From: an uncultured Microbacteriaceae bacterium
GTDB lineage: Bacteria; Actinomycetota; Actinomycetes; Actinomycetales; Microbacteriaceae
NCBI GenBank assembly: GCA_947487835.1
Contig: CANKXX010000002.1
Span: 186,001-250,000 of the forward strand
Length of the DNA stretch: 64,000 bases
Reading direction: 5' to 3'
Part shown: piece after piece, positions 53,540 through 60,959 of the stretch
Layout of the letters: each line of letters begins with the position of its first letter
Numbering within the stretch: position 1 is the stretch's first letter
Made by a program: the position numbers and the translations under genes
Notes under the pieces: model-generated
The model's database searches: none
Told to the model about the DNA's origin: nothing
The model's input: the letters and a program-made list of their open reading frames with translations, nothing else

Positions 53540-53610
53540 ATTCAGGCCCGAACGACGACACGCCGCATCCGGAGGACCCGGAATGCGGCGTGTCGCAGCT
53601 GAACCTGAAT
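53540..53610. terminator. Bidirectional hairpin terminator
   Basis: An inner stem of 17 bp (CGACACGCCGCATCCGG, 53556-53572, against 53578-53595, one bulged A) is extended by an outer ATTCAGG/CCTGAAT pair (53540-53546 with 53604-53610). It sits between the convergent MoxR operon and an aldo/keto reductase gene. The long near-perfect stem strongly suggests transcription termination in both directions. Confidence 0.7.
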
Positions 53611-53671
53611 GGGGAACCGGCCCACCGGCGTTCGGGACGGGTGGGGCGGGGGCAGGCAGCGGGGGAGCGGA

Positions 53672-54544
53672 CTAGGCGGTCGCGGCGGAGAGCGCCTCGA
53701 ACTCGTCGTCCGTGAGCTCGATCTCGGCGCCCCTGGCGTTCTCCTCGAGGTGCGCCACCGTCGACGTGCCGGGGATCGGCAGCATCACGGGGGAGCGCTT
53801 GAGCAGCCACGCGAGCGCGAGCTGCGACGGGGTCGCGTCGTGCTGCTCGGCGGCCGCGTCGAGCGGGCCGCCCTGGCCGGCCAGCTTGCCGGTCGCGAGC
53901 GGGAACCACGGGATGAACGCGATGCCGCGCTCGGTCGCGTAGTCCAGCAGCGGCTCCGCGCTGCGGTCGGACAGGTTGAACAGGTTCTGCACGGAGGCGA
54001 TGGTCGCGACCTTCGATGCGGCCTCGACGTCGTCGATGCCGACCTCGCTCAGGCCGATGTGCCGGATCTTGCCCTCGTCCTGCAGCAGCTTCAGCTCGCC
54101 GACCTGGTCCTCGAGCGGCACCTGCGGGTCGATGCGGTGCAGCTGGAAGAGGTCGATGCGCTCGAGCCCGAGGTTGCGCAGGCTCAGCTCGGCCTGCTGG
54201 CGCAGGTACTCGGGGCGGCCGACGGGGCGCCAGTCGTCGGGGCCGGAGCGGGTGAGGCCGGCTTTCGTGGCGATCACGAGGTCGTCCGCGTAGGGGTGAA
54301 GCGCGGTGCGGAGCAGCTGCTCGGCGACCACGGGACCGTAGGAGTCGGCGGTGTCGAAGAAGGTGATGCCCAGCTCGACGGCACGGCGCAGCACGCGCAC
54401 GGCCTCGTCGGGGTCCTTCGGGTCGCCCCAGACGCCGGGGCCGGTGAGCTGCATGGTGCCGTAGCCGAGGCGGTTGACGACGAGGTCACCGCCGATGGCG
54501 AACGTGCCGGATGCCTGGGCGGGAGTGGTGGTGGTGTCGGTCAT
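53672..54544 (-). CDS. Aldo/keto reductase
   Basis: A 290-residue AKR with N-terminal FAIGGDLVVNRLGYGTMQLTG and the catalytic set Asp/Tyr (TFFDTADSYGP), Lys (VIATKAGLTR) and His (LFQLHRIDPQV). The C-terminal cofactor loop is MLPIPGTSTVAHLEEN. Similar to the YajO/pyridoxal-reductase-like AKRs; the physiological substrate is unknown. The ATG has AAGGAGG at six-base spacing. Monocistronic, with a 200-bp upstream gap containing only a short duplication. Confidence 0.88.
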   Translation of the reverse strand: MTDTTTTPAQASGTFAIGGDLVVNRLGYGTMQLTGPGVWGDPKDPDEAVRVLRRAVELGITFFDTADSYGPVVAEQLLRTALHPYADDLVIATKAGLTRSGPDDWRPVGRPEYLRQQAELSLRNLGLERIDLFQLHRIDPQVPLEDQVGELKLLQDEGKIRHIGLSEVGIDDVEAASKVATIASVQNLFNLSDRSAEPLLDYATERGIAFIPWFPLATGKLAGQGGPLDAAAEQHDATPSQLALAWLLKRSPVMLPIPGTSTVAHLEENARGAEIELTDDEFEALSAATA

Positions 54545-54695
54545 GACGATCCTCCTTGCAATGAGCGGATGGTGCTCGGTTCGCGTGCCGGTGTTGTGGC
54601 CCGCCCTGAGTCCAAGCCGCGTCCGCGCGACGCTATTCCGCGATGCCGGAACCTGCCAGGCCGCGGTCCGGGCTCGCCCGACCGCCCAGCCGCGC

Positions 54696-54762
54696 GTGCT
54701 CAGCCCGCGGCGTCGGGCTCGCCGGGCCGCTCCTACGCGTGTGCTCAGCCCGCCGCGTCGGG
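54696..54762. repeat. Short direct repeat duplicating the epimerase gene end
   Basis: GTGCTCAGCCCGCGGCGTCG (54696-54715) recurs with one change at 54741-54760. The second copy contains the stop codon and last codons of the hydrate-epimerase gene; the first is a non-coding tail copy 45 bp away. Probably a local duplication. Confidence 0.65.
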
Positions 54763-55530
54763 CACGATCAGCAGGGGCGCCATGCGGGCGAGCTCCGGGC
54801 CGAGCCCGATGTCGATCAGCCGAACCCGGCCCGCCAGCCCGGACGCCGGCGGCAGCAGCAGGCCCGCCTTGACGCCGCCGAAGGTCACCGTGACGTCGGC
54901 GGGAAGCACGGTCGGGTCGGGCACGCTGCCGTCGTCGGGCGAGACGCCGCTCGGGATGTCCACCGCGATCACGGTCGGCCGCGGCCGTCCGCGCAGGGCG
55001 GGGAGGATGGCGGCCACGACCTCGCGGGCGGTTCCGCGCAGGGCCGGACTGGCGCCCGTTCCCGTGCCGAGGATGCCGTCCACGATCGCGTGGGACCGCG
55101 CGGCCAGCCCCGGGAGCTCGGCCAGCGCGTCGGCGGGTTCTCGGATGCGCGCGCCCGCGGCCAGGGCCGCATCCCGGCCCTCCGGGTGCATGCGGCCGCC
55201 CACCGGAAGCAGCACGACGTCCGCCCCCTCGCCGGCCAGCTCCGCGCCCGCGAAGAGCGCGTCGCCGCCGTTGTTGCCGGTGCCGACGAGGATCAGGATC
55301 GACGCGCCGGCCACGCCGCGGCCGCCGGCGGCGGAGTCCGGGCCGGACCCCGGCTCCGATGCCGGCTCCGATCCTGATTTCTGCTCCGATCCGGGATCCG
55401 CGTCGCGGCTGCGCAGCGCATCCCGGATCGCGTCCGCAAGGCCCGCCGCCGCGATCGCCATCAGGGGCTCACCCGCGGCGAGGTGCGGAGCCTCCGCCGC
55501 CCGCACCTGCTCGGCCGAATAGCCGTTCAT
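54745..55530 (-). CDS. nnrE: NAD(P)H-hydrate epimerase (YjeF N-terminal domain only)
   Basis: A 261-residue protein matching the YjeF N-terminal domain: NGYSAEQVRAAEAPHLAAGEPLM at the start, the substrate loop LVGTGNNGGDALFAG near residue 85 and VIAVDIPSGVSPDDG. It interconverts the R and S epimers of damaged, hydrated NAD(P)H so the ATP/ADP-dependent dehydratase can repair them. That dehydratase (NnrD) is usually fused or adjacent; it is absent here. Residues about 48-70 are a low-complexity Ser/Gly/Glu/Pro insertion. ATG 55,530 is preferred to GTG 55,554, which adds a non-conserved basic tail. Confidence 0.85.
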   Translation of the reverse strand: MNGYSAEQVRAAEAPHLAAGEPLMAIAAAGLADAIRDALRSRDADPGSEQKSGSEPASEPGSGPDSAAGGRGVAGASILILVGTGNNGGDALFAGAELAGEGADVVLLPVGGRMHPEGRDAALAAGARIREPADALAELPGLAARSHAIVDGILGTGTGASPALRGTAREVVAAILPALRGRPRPTVIAVDIPSGVSPDDGSVPDPTVLPADVTVTFGGVKAGLLLPPASGLAGRVRLIDIGLGPELARMAPLLIVPDAAG

Positions 55531-55584
55531 CCGCCGCCGTCCATCCGTCGTCACCTGCTCGGCCGCGCCGCCCGCGTCGTCGCC

Positions 55585-56616
55585 TCAGACGCCGATGCTG
55601 CTCTGCGACTCCCAGAGGTTGATGCCCATCTCGACGGCGTGCTCGTCGATGGCGGCGAGCTCGTCGTCCGAGAACTGGAGGTTCTGCACCGAGGCGAGGT
55701 TGTCCTCGAGCTGCTGCACCGAGGACGCGCCGATGAGCGCGCTCGTGAGCCGGCCGCCGCGGAGCGTCCAGGAGATGGCGAGCTGGGCGAGCGTCTGCCC
55801 GCGCTGCTCGGCGATGTCATTGAGCGCGCGCACGTGAGTCACGGCCTCCTCCGACACGAGCTCCTCGGAGAGCGAGCCGCCGAGCGACGCGCGGGAGCCC
55901 TCGGGGATGCCGTTCAGGTACTTGCTGGTGAGCAGCCCCTGGGCCAGCGGCGAGAAGCCGATGCTGCCGACGCCGAGCTCGTCGAGGGTGTCGAGCAGTC
56001 CGCCCTCGATCCACCGGTTGAACATCGAGTAGCTGGGCTGGTGGATGAGCAGCGGCGTGCCGAGCTCGGCCAGGATGCGCGCGGCCTCCCGGGTGCGCTC
56101 CGGGCCGTAGGAGGAGATGCCGGCGTACAGCGCGCGGCCGGACTGCACCGCGGTGTGCAGGGCGCCCATGGTCTCCTCGAGCGGCGTCCCGGGGTCGGGC
56201 CGGTGGTGGTAGTAGATGTCGACGTAGTCGAGGCCCATCCGGTCGAGCGACGCGTCGAGGCTCGCGAGCAGGTACTTGCGCGAGCCGAGGTCGCCGTAGG
56301 GGCCCGGCCACATGTCCCAGCCGGCCTTCGACGAGATGACCAGCTCGTCGCGGTAGGGGCGGAAGTCGTCCGCGAAGATGCGGCCGAAGTTGACCTCGGC
56401 GGCGCCGTAGGGCGGTCCGTAGTTGTTGGCGAGGTCGAAGTGCGTGACGCCGAGATCGAAGGCCCGGCGGAGGATCGCCCGCTGCGTGTCGAGCGGGGTG
56501 GTGTCGCCGAAGTTCTGCCACAGGCCGAGGCTCACGGGCGGCAGGTGCAGCCCGCTGCGCCCCACGCGGCGGTAGGAGGTGGATGCGTATCGGTTCTCGT
56601 CAGCGAGGTAGGTCAC
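55585..56616 (-). CDS. Aldo/keto reductase, YghZ (L-glyceraldehyde-3-P reductase) type
   Basis: A 343-residue AKR14-like enzyme. Typical features are YRRVGRSGLHLPPVSLGLWQNFG, FDLANNYGPPYGAAE, VISSKAGWDMWPGPYGDLGSRKYL and the IYYHHRPDPGTP histidine segment. This family reduces L-glyceraldehyde 3-phosphate and methylglyoxal, a detoxification role. The start is ATG 56,616, just after a divergent promoter region. Co-directional with the hydrate-epimerase gene (54-bp gap), so the two may form an operon. Confidence 0.88.
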   Translation of the reverse strand: MTYLADENRYASTSYRRVGRSGLHLPPVSLGLWQNFGDTTPLDTQRAILRRAFDLGVTHFDLANNYGPPYGAAEVNFGRIFADDFRPYRDELVISSKAGWDMWPGPYGDLGSRKYLLASLDASLDRMGLDYVDIYYHHRPDPGTPLEETMGALHTAVQSGRALYAGISSYGPERTREAARILAELGTPLLIHQPSYSMFNRWIEGGLLDTLDELGVGSIGFSPLAQGLLTSKYLNGIPEGSRASLGGSLSEELVSEEAVTHVRALNDIAEQRGQTLAQLAISWTLRGGRLTSALIGASSVQQLEDNLASVQNLQFSDDELAAIDEHAVEMGINLWESQSSIGV

Positions 56617-56776
56617 CGGGTCATTGTGGCACCGGCGTCCGCGCCGGGGCGGGTGCCACGCGGCTGCCGCGCATGGTGCCGCGGGGAGGCCGGGGAGGAG
56701 GTTGGGCGGGACCCCTGTCGCTCATTGTTCACACTGTCTACAATGGCGAGATCCCGAGTGCGAAGGAGCACACATC

Positions 56777-57262
56777 ATGCAGACCATCACGCCCTGCCTG
56801 TGGTTCGGCGGCCAGGCCGAGGAGGCCGCCGAGTTCTACGTCTCCGTCTTCCCCCGCTCCCGCATCCTCGAGGTGTCGCGGTACGGCGAGGGCGACCGGA
56901 TGCCCGCCGGGACCGCGCTCACCGTGTCGTTCGAGCTGGACGGGATGCAGTTCCAGGCGCTCAACGGCGGCATGGACATCCCGTTCACCGACGCCGTGTC
57001 GCTGTCCGTGCGCGCGGACACGCAGGAGGACATCGACCGGCTCTGGGACCGCCTCACCGACGGCGGACACCCCGTGCAGTGCGGCTGGCTGAAGGACCGC
57101 TACGGCTTCTCCTGGCAGATCGTGCCGCCGATCCTGGGCGAGCTGATGGCGGACCCCGACAGGGAGAAGGCGGGCCGCGTGATGCAGGCGATGCTGGGCA
57201 TGGTGAAGATCGACATCGCCGGCCTCCGGGCCGCCTACGACGGCGAGAGCGTGGGCGCGTAG
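56777..57262 (+). CDS. PhnB-like VOC-fold protein
   Basis: A 161-residue glyoxalase-fold protein of the 3-demethylubiquinone-9 3-methyltransferase/PhnB-like family: TITPCLWFGGQAEEAAEFYVSVF, MQFQALNGGMDIPFTDAVSLSV and the characteristic CGWLKDRYGFSWQIVP. Despite the family name these are not methyltransferases; function is unknown. ATG 56,777 follows GAAGGAG. A TACAAT hexamer lies at 56,736-56,741. It is followed directly by the palindrome array. Confidence 0.83.
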   Translation: MQTITPCLWFGGQAEEAAEFYVSVFPRSRILEVSRYGEGDRMPAGTALTVSFELDGMQFQALNGGMDIPFTDAVSLSVRADTQEDIDRLWDRLTDGGHPVQCGWLKDRYGFSWQIVPPILGELMADPDREKAGRVMQAMLGMVKIDIAGLRAAYDGESVGA

Positions 57263-57370
57263 GGGCGGGGTGGGTGCGTAGGTGGTAGGTCGGGGTGCTG
57301 ACGTAGGTCGGGAAGGGTGCTGCAACCCGCGCGTCCCCGCGCCCGTCGTCACCCGTCGTCAATCTGGCTC

Positions 57371-58283
57371 CTGCCCAGGCAGAGGACGCGCTGCCCCGGC
57401 CGACGCTGCTCCTGCCCAGGCAGCGGACGCGCTGCCCCGGTTGAGGATGCTCCTGCCCGGGCAGCGGCCACCTCTGTCCGGGGCGACCTGCTCCTGCCCA
57501 GGCAGCGGACGCGCTGCCCCGGTTGACGATGCTCCTGCCCGGGCAGCGGACGCGCTGCCCCGGTTCGAGGATGCTTTTGCCCGGGCAGAGGACGCCTCTG
57601 TCCCGCCTGGCCATGCCCCTGCCCAGGCAGAAGCCGCTCCTTCTCGGCCGACGCTGCTCCTGCCCAGGCAGCGGCAGCGTGCCCAGGGTGAACCTGGGCA
57701 GGAGGCCCGTGCCTGGGCAGGGACGGGAGTGGCCGCGACCCGGCGCTCGACCGACCCCTTGATCGTGCTCCCGCCCAGGCAGAGGTCACCCACGTCGCGG
57801 TCGACTCGCCCCTGCCCAGGCAGCAGCTGCGCCATTCCGGTCGAGCTCGCTCCTGCCCAGACAGAGGCCACCCCTGTCCCGGGTTGCGCGCTCCTGCCCA
57901 GGCAGAAGTCACGTCCGTCTCCGGTGTCCCTGTTCCTGCCCAGGCTGAAGGATCCTGCGCAGGTTGAAGCTGGGCACGATCTTCCTGCCTGGGCAGGGGT
58001 GGGGAGCCGCCTCGGCAGAATGCGCGTGCCTGGGCAGGGGCGGGAAGGCGCCTCGGCAGGATGCGCGTGCCTGGGCAGGGGCGGGAAGGCGCCTCGGCAG
58101 GATGCGCGTGCCTGGGCAGGGGCGGGGAGCCGCCTCGGCAAGATGCGCGTGCCTGGGCAGGGGCGGGGAGCCGCCTCGGCAAAATGCGCGTGCCTGGGCA
58201 GGGGCGGGAAGTCGCCCCGGCAGAATGCGCGTGCCTGGGCAGGGGTCGGAAGTCGCCTCGGCAGAACGTCCGTGCCTGGGCAG
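57371..58283. repeat. Array of 23 short palindromes with 41-bp period
   Basis: In this gene-free stretch the core CTGCC(C/T)(A/G)GGCAG, a self-complementary 12-mer, recurs with remarkably regular spacing. Left-block cores begin at 57371, 57412, 57453, 57494, 57535 (exactly 41 bp apart), 57577, 57619 and 57660, then at 57771, 57812, 57853, 57894 and 57936. Right-block cores at 58027, 58068, 58109, 58150, 58191, 58232 and 58273 are exactly 41 bp apart. Between the blocks are reversed or variant cores (57693, 57710, 57985). The centre reads CA in the left block and TG in the right, so the blocks are inverted about a region near 57,955. Spacer sequences within a block are similar, not unique. A 41-bp period shifts frame at every repeat, so long open frames through it are artefacts. 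Confidence 0.9.
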
Positions 58284-58317
58284 GGGCAGAGGCATGGGCC
58301 GGGCCCGAGCGGAGCTG

Positions 58318-59151
58318 TCAGCCCAGCCGGGTTCGCGCGTCAGCCGCCGCGGCGCGGGCCGCCGACTGCAGCAGGTCTGTGTCCGATGCGACGGCCAGCA
58401 GGTCAAAGCCGCGATCGCGCAGCGCGGCGGCCCGATCCACCGAGCCCGCATAGGCGCCCGCGATCACGCCCGCCGCGCGGCAGGCCGCCGCGATGCGGGG
58501 CAGCGGCGCGCCCGGCGCGCCGTCGGCGAGCATCTCGTCCACCGGCCGGCCGAGCGCGATGGACAGGTCGAACGGGCCGACGAAGATCCCGTCGACGCCC
58601 GGCACCGCGGCGATCTCCTCGACCCGGTCGAGGGCGGCCGGCGTCTCGATCATCACGAGGCACAGCACGCGGTCGTTCGACTCCGCCACGGCGCCCGCGC
58701 CGGGCACCGTGTATCCGGTGCGCGAGGGACCCCAGCTGCGCCGCCCGCGCGGCGGGTAGCGGCACGCGGCCGCGGCGTCGGCGGCCTCCGCGGCCGACTC
58801 GACCATCGGCACGATCACGCCGCGGGCGCCGCTGTCCAGCGCGCGGCCGATGTGCTCGGGACGGTTCCACGGCACGCGCACGAGCACCTGGGTCGCCACA
58901 CCACCCGCACCCGAACCCGCACCACCCGCACCCGCACCACCCGCACCCGCAGCAGCAGCAGCAGCGGCACCGATCAGCGCCGCCGTGTCCGCGGGGCCGG
59001 CGCCGCCGTGCTGCTCGTCGACGCACAGCCAGTCGAAGCCCGCGCCCGCGAGCAGGTAGCCCACGAGGGGCTCGGTGAGAGTCAGCCAGGCGCCGGGGGA
59101 GGCGGTCCCGGGCGGCGGCGGGAAGCGGGACTCCGCGGGCGGAAAGCTCAC
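58318..59151 (-). CDS. HpcH/HpaI aldolase-family protein
   Basis: A 277-residue TIM-barrel aldolase/citrate-lyase-family protein. WLCVDEQHGG matches the DxEHG metal-site motif, VLVRVPWN the substrate Arg, RGVIVPMVESAAEA the Mg ligand Glu, and IFVGPFDLSIALG the conserved C-terminal loop. These enzymes cleave 2-keto-3-deoxy acids to pyruvate plus aldehyde. A Gly/Ala run of about 25 residues, coded by hexamer and GCT-type repeats, replaces a helix before VATQVLVRVP. The start is GTG 59,151, overlapping the SDR stop (GTGA). It could serve the nearby oxidative deoxysugar pathway, whose product is a 2-keto-3-deoxy acid. Confidence 0.82.
   Translation of the reverse strand: MSFPPAESRFPPPPGTASPGAWLTLTEPLVGYLLAGAGFDWLCVDEQHGGAGPADTAALIGAAAAAAAGAGGAGAGGAGSGAGGVATQVLVRVPWNRPEHIGRALDSGARGVIVPMVESAAEAADAAAACRYPPRGRRSWGPSRTGYTVPGAGAVAESNDRVLCLVMIETPAALDRVEEIAAVPGVDGIFVGPFDLSIALGRPVDEMLADGAPGAPLPRIAAACRAAGVIAGAYAGSVDRAAALRDRGFDLLAVASDTDLLQSAARAAAADARTRLG
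58898..58966 (-). repeat. Hexamer tract inside the HpcH/HpaI aldolase gene
   Basis: CACCCG/CACCAC/CACCCGCA-type hexamers (complement of GGTGCGGGT) followed by five GCA/GCC triplets encode a Gly/Ala stretch. The motif is the same as in the ABM gene at 22,068. In-frame length change is expected. Confidence 0.75.
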
Positions 59152-60134
59152 GCGCCGCCCGTCCGGCGGCGCAGCGCGAGCGCGCCGGCGCCGGCGCCGA
59201 CCAGCCCCAGCGTCAGCAGGCGTCGCGTCGCGGTCTTCCGTCGGCCGTGCCAGCCCCCGGCCACCTGCGCGTCTACGGGGTCCGAGGACGGCGTGCGCAG
59301 GTTCCCGTCCGTCGCCGGCTCCTTCGCCGTGTGCGCCAGGTGCCCGTGCTCCACCTGCACCGCCATCATGCCCTCGACGAACCCGGGCGTCATCGTGTGC
59401 TGCAGCATCATCGCCTTCCCCATCGGCCCGACCACGACCTCGCGGCGGGGCGCGGCCGCCTGCTTCACGATCGTCCGCGCCACCCGCTCGGGCGTGTAGA
59501 CGGGCGGCATCGCCTTGACCTTGCGGCCCGTGTAGTTGGCCGCGTGACTGAAGAACGGGGTGTCGATCGTCGCCGGCAGCACCGTGGAGATCCGGATGCC
59601 GCGCTCGCCCGACAGGCGCAGCTCGGACCGGATGCTGACGCCGAGCGCGCGCACGGCCGCCTTGGACATCGAGTACGCCGACGTGTAGGGCTGCGGAACG
59701 ACGCCGACGATCGACGACACGTTCACGATCGTGCCCCGGTGGCGGGGCCGCATGACCCGCAGCGCGGCGCGGCAGCCATGCACGTAGCCGAGCACGTTGA
59801 CGTCGATCACCCGGCGGAAGTCCGCCATGGGCACCTCGCCGATGGGGGAGAAGAAGGAGACGGCGGCGCAGTTCACCCAGACGTCCACCCGCCCGAAGCG
59901 GGCGACGGCGGCGTCCGCGAGGGCGTCCACGGCGCTCTCGTCCGAGACGTCGGTCGGCACCGGCAGCGCGGTCGCGCCCAGCCGCTCGCACTCGTCGGCG
60001 AGAGAGCGGAGCGCGCTGATGCGTCGGCCGGCGACGATGACGGAGGCGCCCGTCCCGGCGAAGCGGAGAGCGGTCGCGCGGCCGATGCCGCTCGACGCTC
60101 CCGTGATGACGAGGACCGACTTCCTACGCGACAT
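59148..60134 (-). CDS. Short-chain dehydrogenase/reductase with C-terminal membrane tail
   Basis: A 328-residue SDR. The cofactor motif is VITGASSGIGRAT (residues about 9-21), with NCAAVSFFSPIG, catalytic Ser in NVSSIVGVVP and the YxxxK pair in SAYSMSKAAV. After the roughly 250-residue core, a charged linker and one hydrophobic helix (LLTLGLVGAGAGALAL) ending in RRR suggest tail anchoring in the membrane. Substrate unknown. ATG 60,134 has GGAGCG upstream. Overlaps the aldolase start, so the two enzymes are co-translated. Confidence 0.86.
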   Translation of the reverse strand: MSRRKSVLVITGASSGIGRATALRFAGTGASVIVAGRRISALRSLADECERLGATALPVPTDVSDESAVDALADAAVARFGRVDVWVNCAAVSFFSPIGEVPMADFRRVIDVNVLGYVHGCRAALRVMRPRHRGTIVNVSSIVGVVPQPYTSAYSMSKAAVRALGVSIRSELRLSGERGIRISTVLPATIDTPFFSHAANYTGRKVKAMPPVYTPERVARTIVKQAAAPRREVVVGPMGKAMMLQHTMTPGFVEGMMAVQVEHGHLAHTAKEPATDGNLRTPSSDPVDAQVAGGWHGRRKTATRRLLTLGLVGAGAGALALRRRTGGA

Positions 60135-60335
60135 GGGTTCGCTCCGTTCCGTGCCGAGGGTGGCGAGATGTGCCACGACGCTACGCCGCGGCCCGGCCTC
60201 CCGCGCGGGCCTCCGCGCCACGCGCCATCGACACGCGGGGTTTTCAGCGGCAGCGGGAATTGCCCCCTGCCGCCCGCGTTGCTCCGGTGCCACAATGACG
60301 GTATCCGAGCGATTCGGCCGAGGAAGGCGGGCGCC

Positions 60336-60854
60336 ATGGACCACAGCCGGAGACCCGTCGTGCTTGTCGGCGTCGTGCAGCGGCGGGCGGCATCCGTGGT
60401 CGCGGGTGCCGCGGCTTTCGCCGAGGCGTTCGGCGCCGAGCTCGTCTGCGCCCACGTCGACGTGGGCCACTACCTCATCGAGGCCCTGCCCGACGGGTCG
60501 CTCGTGTCGCTGCCCGTCGACCCCGGGCTGCTCGAGGAGGGCGGGGACGAGGAGGCCCGCTTCCCGTCCGCGCTGCGCCAGGACATCGAGCAGGAGCTGA
60601 GCGGCCGCGGCATCCCGTGGTCGACGCGCATGCTCGCGGGGGAGCCCGCCCGCGCCCTCAGCGCGCTCGCGGGGAAGCTCGACGCGGCCATGATCGTCGT
60701 CGGCACGCGCGAGCCGGGGCTGCGGGGCAGCCTGCAGGAGTTCCTCACCGGCTCGGTCGCGGTGCACCTCGCCCACCACCAGCACCGTCCGGTCGTCGTC
60801 ATCCCCCTGACCCCGGCACCGGAGACCCGGCAGCCGTGGGAGCCGGCCGACTGA
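60336..60854 (+). CDS. Universal stress protein (UspA family)
   Basis: A 172-residue single UspA domain. The ATP-binding type motif G-2x-G-9x-G(S/T) is visible as VGTREPGLRGSLQEFLTGSVA, followed by HQHRPVVVIP. The N-terminus RRPVVLVGVVQ matches the first beta strand. The family binds nucleotides and supports survival under stress; no more specific role can be given. ATG 60,336 follows AGGAAGG. Divergent from the SDR/aldolase pair. Confidence 0.85.
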   Translation: MDHSRRPVVLVGVVQRRAASVVAGAAAFAEAFGAELVCAHVDVGHYLIEALPDGSLVSLPVDPGLLEEGGDEEARFPSALRQDIEQELSGRGIPWSTRMLAGEPARALSALAGKLDAAMIVVGTREPGLRGSLQEFLTGSVAVHLAHHQHRPVVVIPLTPAPETRQPWEPAD

Positions 60855-60912
60855 CGCTCGACCCGCCCCCAGGCGGGCATCCGGGCGACGGCCGGTCGTC
60901 GCTGAACGTGTG

Positions 60913-60923
60913 ATGTACTACTA
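60913..60923. promoter_or_regulatory. FadR-type operator upstream of the deoxysugar operon
   Basis: ATGTACTACTA fits the FadR-subfamily pattern (t/a)nGT-N3-ACna and lies 37 bp before the aldo/keto reductase start, overlapping a likely promoter region. The FadR regulator at 63,175 ends the locus, making it the obvious candidate to bind here. Prediction only. Confidence 0.4.
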
Positions 60924-60959
60924 CTCGACGAACAGCCATCTCGACGAGGAGGACCGGCC

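Noticed and set aside
57371-58283. CRISPR array
   Set aside because: Regular spacing suggests one, but the repeated part is a 12-bp palindrome, the intervening segments are similar to each other rather than unique, and no cas gene is present.
57282-59078. 598-residue open frame through the palindrome array, and overlapping minus-strand frames
   Set aside because: The 41-bp period changes frame every repeat; several frames are open at once simply because stop codons are rare in this GC-rich repeat. It also runs antisense to the aldolase.
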